Shown here: piece by piece, positions 51,298 through 59,634 of the stretch
How positions within the stretch are numbered: position 1 is the first letter of the stretch
Layout: each line of letters starts with the position of its first letter
Assembly (NCBI GenBank): GCA_963699055.1
Contig: CAVOTA010000003.1
Location: 86,448-150,447, forward strand
Direction of reading: 5' to 3'
Source of the DNA: Bog-756 sp963699055
GTDB lineage: Bacteria; Actinomycetota; Acidimicrobiia; Acidimicrobiales; RAAP-2
DNA length: 64,000 nt
The notes under the pieces: generated by a model
What the model was told of the DNA's origin: nothing
The model's database searches: none
The model's input: only the letters and a program-made list of their open reading frames with translations
Program-made: the position numbers and the translations under genes

Positions 51298-52076
51298 GGC
51301 TGTGCGGCGGGGGGTGCCGGTCGCCGGGGGGCCCGCTCCTCCCAGTTGATCCGGGCGTCGGCGTGGCGCCGGTAGTCGGGCACCAGGTCGCCGGGCGCGG
51401 TCGGTACGGTTCCGGCGGCGAGGCGGACCGCGCCCAGTCGGGCCAGGGTGGCGGGGGACGGCGCCGACACCCGCTCCGCCAGGCCGATGTCGACCCCGGT
51501 CCGGGGTGCGAGCATGTCGAGGTAGCGGACGGCGCCGTCGCCCACGACGAGCACGGGGCCGTCGGTGACCAGGTCGTCGAGCCAGGCCGCCAGGTCGTCG
51601 GGGGACAGCGCCTCGGGTCGGTCCCGGCGCACGTCCGCCGGGTCGACCGGACCACCCGGGAGCCCCGGGGCGTCGACGAAGGCGTAGGCGGCGGCGAAGA
51701 CCTCGCGCCGGCGGGCGTCGACCACGGCCACCACCCGGGCGGCCCGCTCCGCACCGGCCACCTCCCGGGCGCCGGCGGCCAGGACGTCGAGGCTGGTGAT
51801 CCCGACGATGCCGATCCCGAGCGCCTGGCCCAGCGCCTTGGCCGTGGCGACCCCGACCCGCAGACCGGTGAAGAGCCCGGGCCCGACGTCCACGGCCAGC
51901 GCGTCGATGTCGTCGAGGGTGCAGCCCGACAGCGCGCACACCTCCTCGATGCTCGGCGCCAGCAGCTCGCCGTGGGCGCGCCCCCCGACGTGGGTGCGCT
52001 CGGCCACCGCCCCGTCGTCGCGGAGCACGGCGGCACCGACCAGGTCGGTGGCGGACTCGAGGGCCAGGAGGGTCAC
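51294..52076 (-). CDS. tsaB: tRNA threonylcarbamoyladenosine biosynthesis protein TsaB
   Basis: A 260-residue Kae1-like partner that dimerises with TsaD and lacks its metal site. LLALESATDLVGAAVL, DALAVDVGPGLFTGLRVGVATAKAL and GITSLDVLA are family hallmarks. GTG start with 4-bp overlap to tsaE; its stop overlaps rimI. Confidence 0.94.
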   Translation of the reverse strand: MTLLALESATDLVGAAVLRDDGAVAERTHVGGRAHGELLAPSIEEVCALSGCTLDDIDALAVDVGPGLFTGLRVGVATAKALGQALGIGIVGITSLDVLAAGAREVAGAERAARVVAVVDARRREVFAAAYAFVDAPGLPGGPVDPADVRRDRPEALSPDDLAAWLDDLVTDGPVLVVGDGAVRYLDMLAPRTGVDIGLAERVSAPSPATLARLGAVRLAAGTVPTAPGDLVPDYRRHADARINWEERAPRRPAPPAAQP

Positions 52077-52636
52077 GGGGTCCCCCCACCCGCACGGGAC
52101 GCCGGCCCGGGACGACCGCCCGGTCCGGCCGGCGCCCACGGCGCCAGTGCCGCCGCCAGGTCGTCCCAACGGGTCGTCCACGACGCGCCGTCGGCGTACA
52201 CCGTGACCGAACGCCGGTCGTCGTCCACCGGGTCGGCGTCGAGCCGCACGGCCAGGGCGCCGTCGCCGAGCACCGGCTCGGCCGCCTCGCCCCACTCGAC
52301 CAGCGCCACGCCACCGTCCTCCACCAGTTGGCCCAGTCCGAGGTCGGCCACCTCGGCCAGGTGCTCGAGCCGGTAGACGTCGGCGTGCAGCAGGAGACGG
52401 AGCCCGCCGGGTCCGTCGTCCACCTCGTACTGGCGCACCAGGGTGAACGTAGGGCTGGTGACCGGCTCGGCGATCCCGAGGGCCCGGCCGAACCCCTGGG
52501 CGAAGGTCGTCTTGCCGGCGCCGAGGTCACCCGACAGCAGCAGCACGTCGCCGGGGACGCACCGGGACGCCACCGCGGCGGCCAGGTCCCGGGTGGCGTC
52601 CGCCGAGTCGGAGGCCAGCTCGAGGACCGGGCTCAC
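52073..52636 (-). CDS. tsaE: tRNA threonylcarbamoyladenosine biosynthesis protein TsaE
   Basis: A 187-residue P-loop ATPase that resets the TsaBD complex. Walker A is SGDLGAGKTTFAQG; SPTFTLVRQYE and LLLHADVYRLE follow; the C-terminal VALVEWGE is typical. A Pro/Gly tail extends about 25 residues beyond the family average. GTG start overlaps the udg stop by 4 bp. Confidence 0.94.
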   Translation of the reverse strand: MSPVLELASDSADATRDLAAAVASRCVPGDVLLLSGDLGAGKTTFAQGFGRALGIAEPVTSPTFTLVRQYEVDDGPGGLRLLLHADVYRLEHLAEVADLGLGQLVEDGGVALVEWGEAAEPVLGDGALAVRLDADPVDDDRRSVTVYADGASWTTRWDDLAAALAPWAPAGPGGRPGPASRAGGGTP

Positions 52637-53211
52637 CGGCCCGTCCCGACGAGCTGCTTGGCCCGGACGAAGTCGGCCCGCATCTGGGCCAGCACCACCC
52701 CGCCGCCCCGCAGGGCGGCCGCCGGGTGGAAGGTCGGGACCAGCTGGACGTCCCCCACCGGGTAGGCGGCACCCCGGACCTTGGTGATGCCCTGATCGGT
52801 GTCGAGCAACAGCTTGGTGGCGAAGTTCCCGAGGGTGACGACCACGGTCGGGGCGATCAGCTCGACCTGGCGGGCCAGGTACGGGCGGCAGGCGGCGATC
52901 TCGTCGGGCCGGGGGTCCCGGTTGTCGGGGGGCCGGCACTTGACCACGTTGGCGATGTAGACGGCGCTGCGGTCGATGCCGAGCTCCTCGGACAGGAGCC
53001 GGTCGAGCAGCTGTCCCGAGCGCCCGACGAACGGCTCGCCCTGGAGGTCCTCGTCGCGTCCGGGTGCCTCGCCCACGAACATGAGGGCGGCCCCGGGGTC
53101 CCCCACGCCGAAGACGACCTGGGTGCGGGTGGCGGCCAGTGGGCAGCGGGTGCACCCGGCGGCCTCGGCGGCGAGCGCCGCCAGCTCGGCGGGTCGGGAT
53201 CCGGGGGCCAC
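52633..53211 (-). CDS. Type-4 uracil-DNA glycosylase with [4Fe-4S] cluster
   Basis: A 192-residue family-4 UDG. Cluster cysteines appear as CTRCPL (20, 23), KCRPP and CRPYL; the catalytic region is GEAPGRDEDLQGEPFVGRSGQLLD, and TFHPAAAL closes the site. It removes uracil from DNA. It sits where many actinobacteria have alr between nnr and tsaE, and is translationally coupled to tsaE. Start GTG 53211 lies 6 nt after TACCAT. Confidence 0.92.
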   Translation of the reverse strand: MAPGSRPAELAALAAEAAGCTRCPLAATRTQVVFGVGDPGAALMFVGEAPGRDEDLQGEPFVGRSGQLLDRLLSEELGIDRSAVYIANVVKCRPPDNRDPRPDEIAACRPYLARQVELIAPTVVVTLGNFATKLLLDTDQGITKVRGAAYPVGDVQLVPTFHPAAALRGGGVVLAQMRADFVRAKQLVGTGR

Positions 53212-53217
53212 CGGGGC

Positions 53218-53223
53218 ATGGTA
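53218..53223 (-). promoter_or_regulatory. -10 element (TACCAT) of the udg-tsaE-tsaB-rimI-tsaD operon
   Basis: TACCAT ends 6 nt before GTG 53211. Confidence 0.45.
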
Positions 53224-53284
53224 CCGGCCCCCGGTCCGGGGCCGCTCCCCGCGTGGCGGGTGGCGACGGGGCGGGACGCCCGGG

Positions 53285-54649
53285 TCAGCCGAGGGCGTCG
53301 AGGACGCGTGCCACCAGATCGGGCAGGTCCCCCGCCAGCAGGCCGGCCCGGTGCCCGAGTGCGCCGGCCCGCCCGTGCACGTGGGCGCCGAGGGCGGCGG
53401 CCTCGAGCGGCGGTACCCCGCGGGCGCAGAAGGCGGCGATCACGCCGGACAGCACGTCCCCGGTGCCGGCCGACGCCAGGGCGGGCGTGCCGGTGCGGGC
53501 CAGCAGCACCCGTCCCGACGGGTCGGCCACGGCCGTGGTCGGGCCCTTCAGGAGCGCCACCGCACCCGACACCTCGGCGAGCCGGCGGGCGGCCTGCACG
53601 CGGTCGGGCCCGGGGGCGGCGCCGAGGAGACGCTCGTACTCGCCGTCGTGGGGGGTGAGCACCACCGGCGCGCCGGTCGTGAGCGGAGCGTCGAGGCACC
53701 CGAGGGCGTGCAGCCCGTCGGCATCCACGACGGTCGGCGCCGACGTGCCCGCCAGCAGCCGTCGCACGTCGTCGCCGGTACCCGGGGCCCGGCCGAGCCC
53801 GGGGCCCACCACCACCGCCCGGCACCGGTCGGCGACGGCCAGCACGGCCTCCGCCCACCCGGTCCCGGGCAGCTCGACCCCGACGGCCTCGGTGGCGGCC
53901 AGACCACCCGGGTCCCCTCCGGGCACGCCCAGGCGGACCATGCCGGCGCCGGCCCGGTAGGCGGCCCGGGCGCACAGCGCGGCGGCCCCGGTCATCCCGG
54001 GTGAGCCGGCCACGACGGCGACCGCGGCCGACCACTTGTTGCCCGACGGCGATCGGCGCGGCAGCACGGCGGCGACGTCGGCGTCCTCCATCAGGGCGAT
54101 CCGGTAGCCGTCCACCGGCAGGCCGATGTCGACCACCACCACCTCGCCGGCCAGTCGGGCCCCCTCGGACTGGACCAGCCCGGGCTTCGGTGCCACGAAG
54201 GTGACGGTCCGCACGGCGGCCAGGGCCCGGCCCGACACCACGCCGGAGTCGCCGGCCACCCCCGAGGGGATGTCGACCGCCAGCACGGGCACCCCGGGGG
54301 CCACCTCCGGCGCGTCGTACGCGCCCCGGAACCCGGTCCCGAAGGCGGCGTCCACCACCAGGTCGACGGGGGTCGCCCCGAACCCGATCCGGTCGACCCC
54401 GCCGGGGCCCACCTCCCGGACCCGCACCCCGCGGCGGGCCAGCAGCCGGGCGGCCACCCGGCCGTCGGCCCCGTTGTTCCCCTTGCCGCAGATGAGCACC
54501 ACCCGGCGCCCGTAGGCCCCGCCCAGCAGGTCGAGGGCGGCCCGGGCCACGGCCGTTCCCGCCCGGGCGACCAGTTCGTCGACCGGCGTGGTGGCGGCCG
54601 CCGCGGCGTCGACGGCCTGCATCTCCTCCACGGTGAGGACCGGCTGCAC
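53285..54649 (-). CDS. nnr: Bifunctional NAD(P)H-hydrate epimerase / ADP-dependent dehydratase
   Basis: A 454-residue fusion repairing hydrated NAD(P)H. The N-terminal epimerase (about 1-205) starts LTVEEMQAVDAAAA and has the GKGNNGADGRVAARLL loop. The C-terminal dehydratase (about 215-454) has VVVGPGLGR, VVDADGLHAL, LTPHDGEYERLL and the catalytic ALASAGTGDVLSG. The GTG start follows the acpS stop closely. The usual alr neighbour is absent. Confidence 0.93.
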   Translation of the reverse strand: MQPVLTVEEMQAVDAAAAATTPVDELVARAGTAVARAALDLLGGAYGRRVVLICGKGNNGADGRVAARLLARRGVRVREVGPGGVDRIGFGATPVDLVVDAAFGTGFRGAYDAPEVAPGVPVLAVDIPSGVAGDSGVVSGRALAAVRTVTFVAPKPGLVQSEGARLAGEVVVVDIGLPVDGYRIALMEDADVAAVLPRRSPSGNKWSAAVAVVAGSPGMTGAAALCARAAYRAGAGMVRLGVPGGDPGGLAATEAVGVELPGTGWAEAVLAVADRCRAVVVGPGLGRAPGTGDDVRRLLAGTSAPTVVDADGLHALGCLDAPLTTGAPVVLTPHDGEYERLLGAAPGPDRVQAARRLAEVSGAVALLKGPTTAVADPSGRVLLARTGTPALASAGTGDVLSGVIAAFCARGVPPLEAAALGAHVHGRAGALGHRAGLLAGDLPDLVARVLDALG

Positions 54650-54651
54650 CC

Positions 54652-55185
54652 CTAGGCCCCCGCGCCCGCAGCGTCCGCAGCGCCCGCAGCGTCCGCAGCG
54701 CCCGCAGCGGACGACGGCCCGGCGGACCCCGGGCCGACCGCCACCACCAGGGCCAGTGCGGCCGTGTCGGTGTGGGTGAGCGACAGGTGCCACCCGGTCG
54801 CCCCCCGGTCGGCCGCCAGGTGGGCGGCGGCGCCGTGCAGGGCCAGCGCCGGCGCGTCGAGCCCGACCCGGGTCACCTCCACGTCGCGCAGGCGGAACGA
54901 CCACAGTCCGACCCCGAGCGCCTTCATGACGGCCTCCTTGGCCGCGAACCGGGTGGCCAGCCGGGGCACCGGGTCGGGGGCGGCGGCGGCATAGGCGCGC
55001 TCGGCGTCGGTGAAGAGCCGGTCGGCCAGCCGGGGGCGGCGGGCCAGCACGGAGCGGAAGCGGGCGAGGTCGACGGCGTCGATGCCGACCCCCACCACGC
55101 CGGCTCCCACCACCTCGTCCGCCATCCGGGCCGCCAGGTCCCGTGCCGCCTCGGTGGCCGGGTCGGCGGCGGGCCCGGTCGTCAC
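54652..55185 (-). CDS. acpS: Holo-[acyl-carrier-protein] synthase with Ala-rich repeat tail
   Basis: A 177-residue 4'-phosphopantetheinyl transferase activating ACP. Mg2+ ligands are in VGIDAVDLARF (Asp) and FAAKEAVMKALG (Glu); SLTHTDTAALALVVA closes the fold. About 25 residues precede the usual start, and the last 20 are Ala-Gly-Ala-Asp repeats from a DNA tandem repeat. GTG start overlaps the glmS stop by 4 bp. Confidence 0.9.
   Translation of the reverse strand: MTTGPAADPATEAARDLAARMADEVVGAGVVGVGIDAVDLARFRSVLARRPRLADRLFTDAERAYAAAAPDPVPRLATRFAAKEAVMKALGVGLWSFRLRDVEVTRVGLDAPALALHGAAAHLAADRGATGWHLSLTHTDTAALALVVAVGPGSAGPSSAAGAADAAGAADAAGAGA
54663..54709. repeat. 18-bp tandem repeat within acpS 3' end
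   Basis: The unit cgcccgcagcgtccgcag is present about 2.6 times without a mismatch. It encodes the Ala/Gly/Asp tail of AcpS. Because the period is a multiple of three, copy changes keep the frame. Confidence 0.75.
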
Positions 55186-57056
55186 TCGACGGTGACCGTC
55201 TTGGCCAGGTTGCGGGGACGGTCGACGTCGAGGCCGTGCAGGCGGGCCAGCGAGTAGGCGAACAGCTGCATCGGCACCACGTCGATGACCGGGGAGAACA
55301 GGTGCTCGGTGGCCGGCACCCACAGGACGGCGTCGGCCTGGCGGGCCGTCTCGTCGTCGCCGTCGTTGGCCACCACCACCACCGAGGCGCCGCGGCTGCG
55401 CACCTCGGCGATGTTGGCGATCATCTTCTCCCACACCGGCGTGCGGGAGGCCACCGCCACCACGACGGTGCCCGGTTCGACCAGGGCGATGGGCCCGTGC
55501 TTGAGCTCGCCGGCCGGGAAGCCCTCGGCCCGGAGATAGGAGATCTCCTTCAGCTTCAGCGCCCCCTCGAGCGCCACCGGATACCCGACGTGGCGTCCGA
55601 GGAAGATGAACGACGGCGAGTCCTTGAACCGTTCGGCCACGACCTGGACGTCGGCCGAGCGGCCGACGGCGGTGGCCACCTTGTCCGGCAGCGACCCCAT
55701 GGCCGCCAGCAGCCCCCGGGCGTCGGCCGGCGTCAGCGTGCCCCGGGCCTGGGCCAGGAACAGGGCGAGGATCTCGAGGGCGGCGATCTGGGCCAGATGG
55801 GTCTTGGTGGCCGCCACCCCGATCTCGGGCCCGGCCCGGGTGTAGAGCACGGCGTCGGCCTCGCGGGCCATGGACGAGTCGACCACGTTGGAGATCACCA
55901 GCACCCGGGCGCCGAGGGACTTGGCCTCCCGTACGGCCTGGAAGGTGTCGACCGTCTCGCCCGACTGGCTCACCCCGATGACCAGTGTGTGCTCGTCCAG
56001 CACCGGATTGCGGTAGCGGAACTCGCTGGCGATGTCGATCTCGACCGGCAGCCGGGCCCAGTGCTCGATGGCGTACTTGGCCATCAGGCCGGCGTGGTAG
56101 CTGCTGCCGCAGGCGACCACGAACACCTTGGTGATCGAACGCAGCTCCTCGTTGGTGATCCGCACCTCGTCGAGCACCAGGGTGCCGTCGGGCAGGAGGC
56201 GGTCGAGCAGCGTGTCGGCGACCGCCTTGGGCTGCTCGTGCATCTCCTTCGACATGTAGTCGTCGAACCCGTCCTTGCGGGCGGCGTCGAGGTCCCAGTC
56301 GACGTGCAACGGCGGCGGCTCGACGGCCACGCCGTCCAGGTCGGTGACGGTGATCGACCCGGGCCGCAGCTCGGCCACCCGGTCGTCGTCGAGGATGAAG
56401 AAGTCGTGGGTGAGCCCGAGGATGGCCGGGATGTCCGAGGCCAGGAAGGCGCTCCCCTCCCCCACCCCCATGATGAGCGGTGAGACCCGTCGGGCGCCCA
56501 CGACCACGTCGGGGGCGTCGGCGTGCACGACGGCGAGGGCGAAGGCCCCCCGGACCCGGCCGAGGGCGGACCGCACGGCACCGGTGAGCCCGTCGGCGGG
56601 CCAGGCCGCCAGGTGGGACTCGATCAGGTGGGCGAGCACCTCGGTGTCGGTCTCGGACTCCAGGTGGTGCCCGTCGGCGATGAGCTCGTCGGACAGCTCG
56701 ACGTGGTTCTCGATGATGCCGTTGTGCACCAGGGCCAGCCGGCCGGTGCAGTCGACGTGGGGATGGGCGTTGCCCTCGTTCGGGCGGCCGTGGGTCGCCC
56801 ACCGGGTGTGGCCGATGCCGGCCGACGGGTGGGGCGGGGCCGACTCGGTCCGCTTGGCCAGGTCGTCGAGGGAGCGGGTGCCGTTGGCCGCCCGCACCCG
56901 CCACAGCGGATCGCCGGCCGCCGGGCCCACCAGGGCGATGCCGGCCGAGTCGTACCCCCGGTACTCGAGGCGGGCCAGGCCCTCCACCAGGACGTCGAGG
57001 ACCTGGTCGTCCTCCCCCGGCGCCGGCCCCCTGGTGATGCCGATGATGCCGCACAT
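55182..57056 (-). CDS. glmS: Glutamine-fructose-6-phosphate aminotransferase
   Basis: A 624-residue enzyme making glucosamine-6-phosphate for peptidoglycan. The N-terminal glutaminase begins MCGIIGIT with nucleophile Cys2, then GYDSAGIAL and HTRWATHGRP. Two SIS domains carry ACGSSYHAGL and VSQSGETVDT, and the end is PRNLAKTVTVE. The ATG is fixed by the required Cys2. TACCCT lies 8 nt upstream, so the glmS ribozyme control of Firmicutes is not present. Confidence 0.97.
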   Translation of the reverse strand: MCGIIGITRGPAPGEDDQVLDVLVEGLARLEYRGYDSAGIALVGPAAGDPLWRVRAANGTRSLDDLAKRTESAPPHPSAGIGHTRWATHGRPNEGNAHPHVDCTGRLALVHNGIIENHVELSDELIADGHHLESETDTEVLAHLIESHLAAWPADGLTGAVRSALGRVRGAFALAVVHADAPDVVVGARRVSPLIMGVGEGSAFLASDIPAILGLTHDFFILDDDRVAELRPGSITVTDLDGVAVEPPPLHVDWDLDAARKDGFDDYMSKEMHEQPKAVADTLLDRLLPDGTLVLDEVRITNEELRSITKVFVVACGSSYHAGLMAKYAIEHWARLPVEIDIASEFRYRNPVLDEHTLVIGVSQSGETVDTFQAVREAKSLGARVLVISNVVDSSMAREADAVLYTRAGPEIGVAATKTHLAQIAALEILALFLAQARGTLTPADARGLLAAMGSLPDKVATAVGRSADVQVVAERFKDSPSFIFLGRHVGYPVALEGALKLKEISYLRAEGFPAGELKHGPIALVEPGTVVVAVASRTPVWEKMIANIAEVRSRGASVVVVANDGDDETARQADAVLWVPATEHLFSPVIDVVPMQLFAYSLARLHGLDVDRPRNLAKTVTVE

Positions 57057-57064
57057 GGGTGCAC

Positions 57065-57070
57065 AGGGTA
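57065..57070 (-). promoter_or_regulatory. -10 element (TACCCT) of glmS
   Basis: TACCCT ends 8 nt before the glmS ATG in a 76-bp gap behind glmM. Confidence 0.4.
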
Positions 57071-57132
57071 GTGGCCGCAGCGGTGGCGCCGAGTGGCACC
57101 GTCCCCACCTGCCCGGATCCGTCCGCCCGGGA

Positions 57133-58554
57133 TCAGACGCCGGCGTCGAGCTCCAGGGCCAGGGTGTCGGCGCCGGCCTGGGCGTCCGCCTCACGGGCCG
57201 CGGCGGCGGCCAGCAGCTCGTGGCGGATCAGGGCGTGGAGGCGGGCGGCGGTGGCCTCGGCCACGCCCGGCTCCGTGCACTCCACCATGATCCGGACCAC
57301 CGGCTCGGTGCCGCTCGGGCGCACCAGCACCCGCCCCGTCTCGCCCATGGCCTCCCGCTCCTGGTCGACGGCCATGTCGATGGCCTCGACCTCCCCGAAC
57401 AGCGAGGTGTCGACCCCGGTGACGTTGACCAGGGTCTGCGGTACCGGCTCGACGAACCCGTCGAGCAGCTCGACCAGCGACGAGCCCGTCCGGGCCAGGA
57501 GGTCGGCGAGGACCAGGCCGGTCAGGAGGCCGTCCCCCGTGGTGGCCAGGCGCCGGAAGATGATGTGCCCGGACTGCTCGCCCCCCAGGGAGAACCCCTC
57601 CTGGTCGATGGCGGCCAGCACGTGCCGGTCGCCGACGTCGGTCTCCTTCACGTGCACGCCCCGGGCGTCCATGGCCCGCCGGAACCCGAGGTTGGTCATC
57701 ACGGTCACCACCACGGTGTTGCCGGCGAGCTGGCCGCGCTCGGCCAGGTCCCGGGCGAACAGTGCCAGGAGCGAGTCGCCGTCGACCAGCGACCCGGTGC
57801 CGTCGACGGCCAGCATCCGGTCGGCGTCGCCGTCCAGGGCGACACCGAGGTGCGCGCCGTGCTCGACGACGGCCTGCGCCAGCAGCTCGGTGGCCGTCGA
57901 GCCGCACCCGGCGTTGATGTTGGTCCCGTCGGGGTCGCAGCCGATGGCCACCACCTCGGCACCGGCCTCCTCGAACAGTCGGGCGGCCAGTGCGGAGGCG
58001 CTCCCGTTGGCGCTGTCCACCACCAGGCGCAGCCCGTCGAGGGTGCGGCCGTCCAGGGTCCCGAGCAGGTAGTCGACGTAGGCGTCGCCCACGTCGGGCT
58101 CGGACCGCACGGTGCCCACCCCGTGGCCCTCCAGCGGGCGGGGTCCCTTGAGTCCCGGGTCGAGGACCCGGTGGAGCTCGTCCTCGATGGCCAGCTCGGT
58201 CACCTCGTCGAGCTTGGTGCCGCCGGCACCGAACAGCTTGATGCCGTTGTCGGCGAACGGGTTGTGCGAGGCCGAGATGACCACGGCCGGCAGGTCGCGA
58301 CGGGTCGACAGCCACGCCAGGGCGGGGGTGGGCAGGACACCCACGTCGACCACGTCGGCGCCCTCGCTGGCCAGGCCCGCAGACAGGGCGGCCTGGAGCA
58401 TGGGACCCGAGCGGCGCGTGTCGCGACCGACGAGGAAGGTGGTGGCGGTGATGGTCCGGGCCACGGCGCGTCCAAGGGCCAGGACCAGCTCGGGCGTGAG
58501 CTCGGTGTTGGCGCTGCCCCGTACTCCGTCGGTGCCGAACCAGGTTCGGGACAC
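57133..58554 (-). CDS. glmM: Phosphoglucosamine mutase
   Basis: A 473-residue phosphohexomutase converting GlcN-6-P to GlcN-1-P. The catalytic phosphoserine is Ser96 in SASHNP; the metal loop is DGDADR; GGEQSGHII is the sugar loop; RPSGTEP binds phosphate. GTG start 5 bp after the rpsI stop. The rpsI-glmM junction is typical of actinobacteria. Confidence 0.97.
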   Translation of the reverse strand: MSRTWFGTDGVRGSANTELTPELVLALGRAVARTITATTFLVGRDTRRSGPMLQAALSAGLASEGADVVDVGVLPTPALAWLSTRRDLPAVVISASHNPFADNGIKLFGAGGTKLDEVTELAIEDELHRVLDPGLKGPRPLEGHGVGTVRSEPDVGDAYVDYLLGTLDGRTLDGLRLVVDSANGSASALAARLFEEAGAEVVAIGCDPDGTNINAGCGSTATELLAQAVVEHGAHLGVALDGDADRMLAVDGTGSLVDGDSLLALFARDLAERGQLAGNTVVVTVMTNLGFRRAMDARGVHVKETDVGDRHVLAAIDQEGFSLGGEQSGHIIFRRLATTGDGLLTGLVLADLLARTGSSLVELLDGFVEPVPQTLVNVTGVDTSLFGEVEAIDMAVDQEREAMGETGRVLVRPSGTEPVVRIMVECTEPGVAEATAARLHALIRHELLAAAAAREADAQAGADTLALELDAGV

Positions 58555-58559
58555 CTGAT

Positions 58560-58952
58560 CTACCGCTTCGAGTACTGGGGTGCCTTGCGGGCCTTCTTCA
58601 GGCCGTACTTCTTGGACTCCTTCTCACGGGAGTCACGCGTCAGGAACCCGGCCTTCTTGAGCGCACCGCGCAGTTCGGGGTCGAGCTCGCACAGGGCCCG
58701 GGCGATGCCGAGCCGGAAGGCGCCGGCCTGACCGGACACACCGCCGCCGTCGATGGTCACGTCGATGTCCCAGGACTCGGTCGTCTCGGTCAGCCGCAGC
58801 GGCTCGGTGACGATCATCCGGTGGGTGGCCGAGGTGAAGTACTCCTCGAACGTGTGGCCGTTGCAGGTGATGGCGCCCTGGCCGGGACGGAAGCGGACCC
58901 GGGCGACGGCCTGCTTGCGGCGTCCGGTGGTCTGACAGATGGGGGCAGTCAC
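58560..58952 (-). CDS. rpsI: 30S ribosomal protein S9
   Basis: A 130-residue protein near the P site. TGRRKQAVARVR, GGGVSGQAGAFRLGIARAL and the basic tail KKYGLKKARKAPQYSKR with C-terminal Lys-Arg are invariant S9 features. GTG start. Follows rplM by 52 bp. Confidence 0.98.
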   Translation of the reverse strand: MTAPICQTTGRRKQAVARVRFRPGQGAITCNGHTFEEYFTSATHRMIVTEPLRLTETTESWDIDVTIDGGGVSGQAGAFRLGIARALCELDPELRGALKKAGFLTRDSREKESKKYGLKKARKAPQYSKR

Positions 58953-59004
58953 TGGTGGTTCCTTCGCTCGATGCGTGGTCGGGATCGTCCGGTGCGTGCG
59001 TCGC

Positions 59005-59472
59005 TCAGGCGCCGCTGCGGGCGGACGATGTGCGTCGCGCCCCGGGGATCTCCATGGGGACGGGGGACTGGGCGACGTGGGGGTGGTCCTCGCCGCGGTA
59101 GACCTTCAGCTTGGTGGCCATCTGGCGGCCGAGCCGGTTCTTGGGAAGCATGCCCCGGATGGCGTCACGCACCACGTCGTCGGCCCGGTCGACCAGGAGG
59201 TCGGCGTAGGTGGTGGCGGTCAGGCCGCCCGGGTAGCCGGAGTGCCGGTAGGACATCTTGGCGTCGGCCTTGCCCGAGGTCATCACGATCTTGTCGGCGT
59301 TGATCACGATGACGTGGTCGCCCGTGTCGACGTGGGGGGCGAAGGTCGGCTTGTGCTTGCCACGCAGCACGGCGGCGACCTCGGTGGCGAGGCGGCCGAG
59401 CACCAGGCCGTCGGCGTCGACGATGTGCCAGGCGCGGGTGATGTCAGCGGGCTTGGGGGTGTACGTGCGCAA
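59005..59472 (-). CDS. rplM: 50S ribosomal protein L13
   Basis: A 155-residue early-assembly protein: RTYTPKPADITRAWHIVDADGLVLGRLATEVA, then GDHVIVINADKI and GMLPKNRLGRQ. It starts at TTG 59472 with AAGGA eight bases upstream; no ATG or GTG is better placed. The C-terminal 10 residues are an unusual Arg/Ser/Ala tail. It likely has its own promoter and a leader of about 117 nt. Confidence 0.95.
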   Translation of the reverse strand: MRTYTPKPADITRAWHIVDADGLVLGRLATEVAAVLRGKHKPTFAPHVDTGDHVIVINADKIVMTSGKADAKMSYRHSGYPGGLTATTYADLLVDRADDVVRDAIRGMLPKNRLGRQMATKLKVYRGEDHPHVAQSPVPMEIPGARRTSSARSGA

Positions 59473-59602
59473 CAGGGATCCTTGGTCGATGGTGCCGGGT
59501 GTCCGGGCACCTGCGGGTGCGGGGCCTCGGGGGCAGGTGGCCGGCGGGGTGCGGGAGGCGCCCGGGACCGGCCGGGGCCCGACCCGGCGACCTCCCACAC
59601 TA
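59473..59602 (-). promoter_or_regulatory. Promoter and GC-rich leader of rplM-rpsI
   Basis: TAGTGT on the minus strand (complement of 59597-59602) is a good -10. Transcription from about 59590 would give a leader near 117 nt, long compared with the leaderless genes around it. The leader is strongly GC-rich and can fold, for example GGGTGTCC-type and GCACC/GGTGC pairings. It is a candidate for ribosomal-protein feedback control. Confidence 0.35.
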
Positions 59603-59634
59603 GGTCGGATCGGGCCCGGCGGGCAAGCCGCCCG

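Noticed and set aside
57057..57132. glmS ribozyme upstream of glmS
   Set aside because: The gap is only 76 bp with a -10 hexamer 8 nt before the start, so no ribozyme-sized leader is possible.
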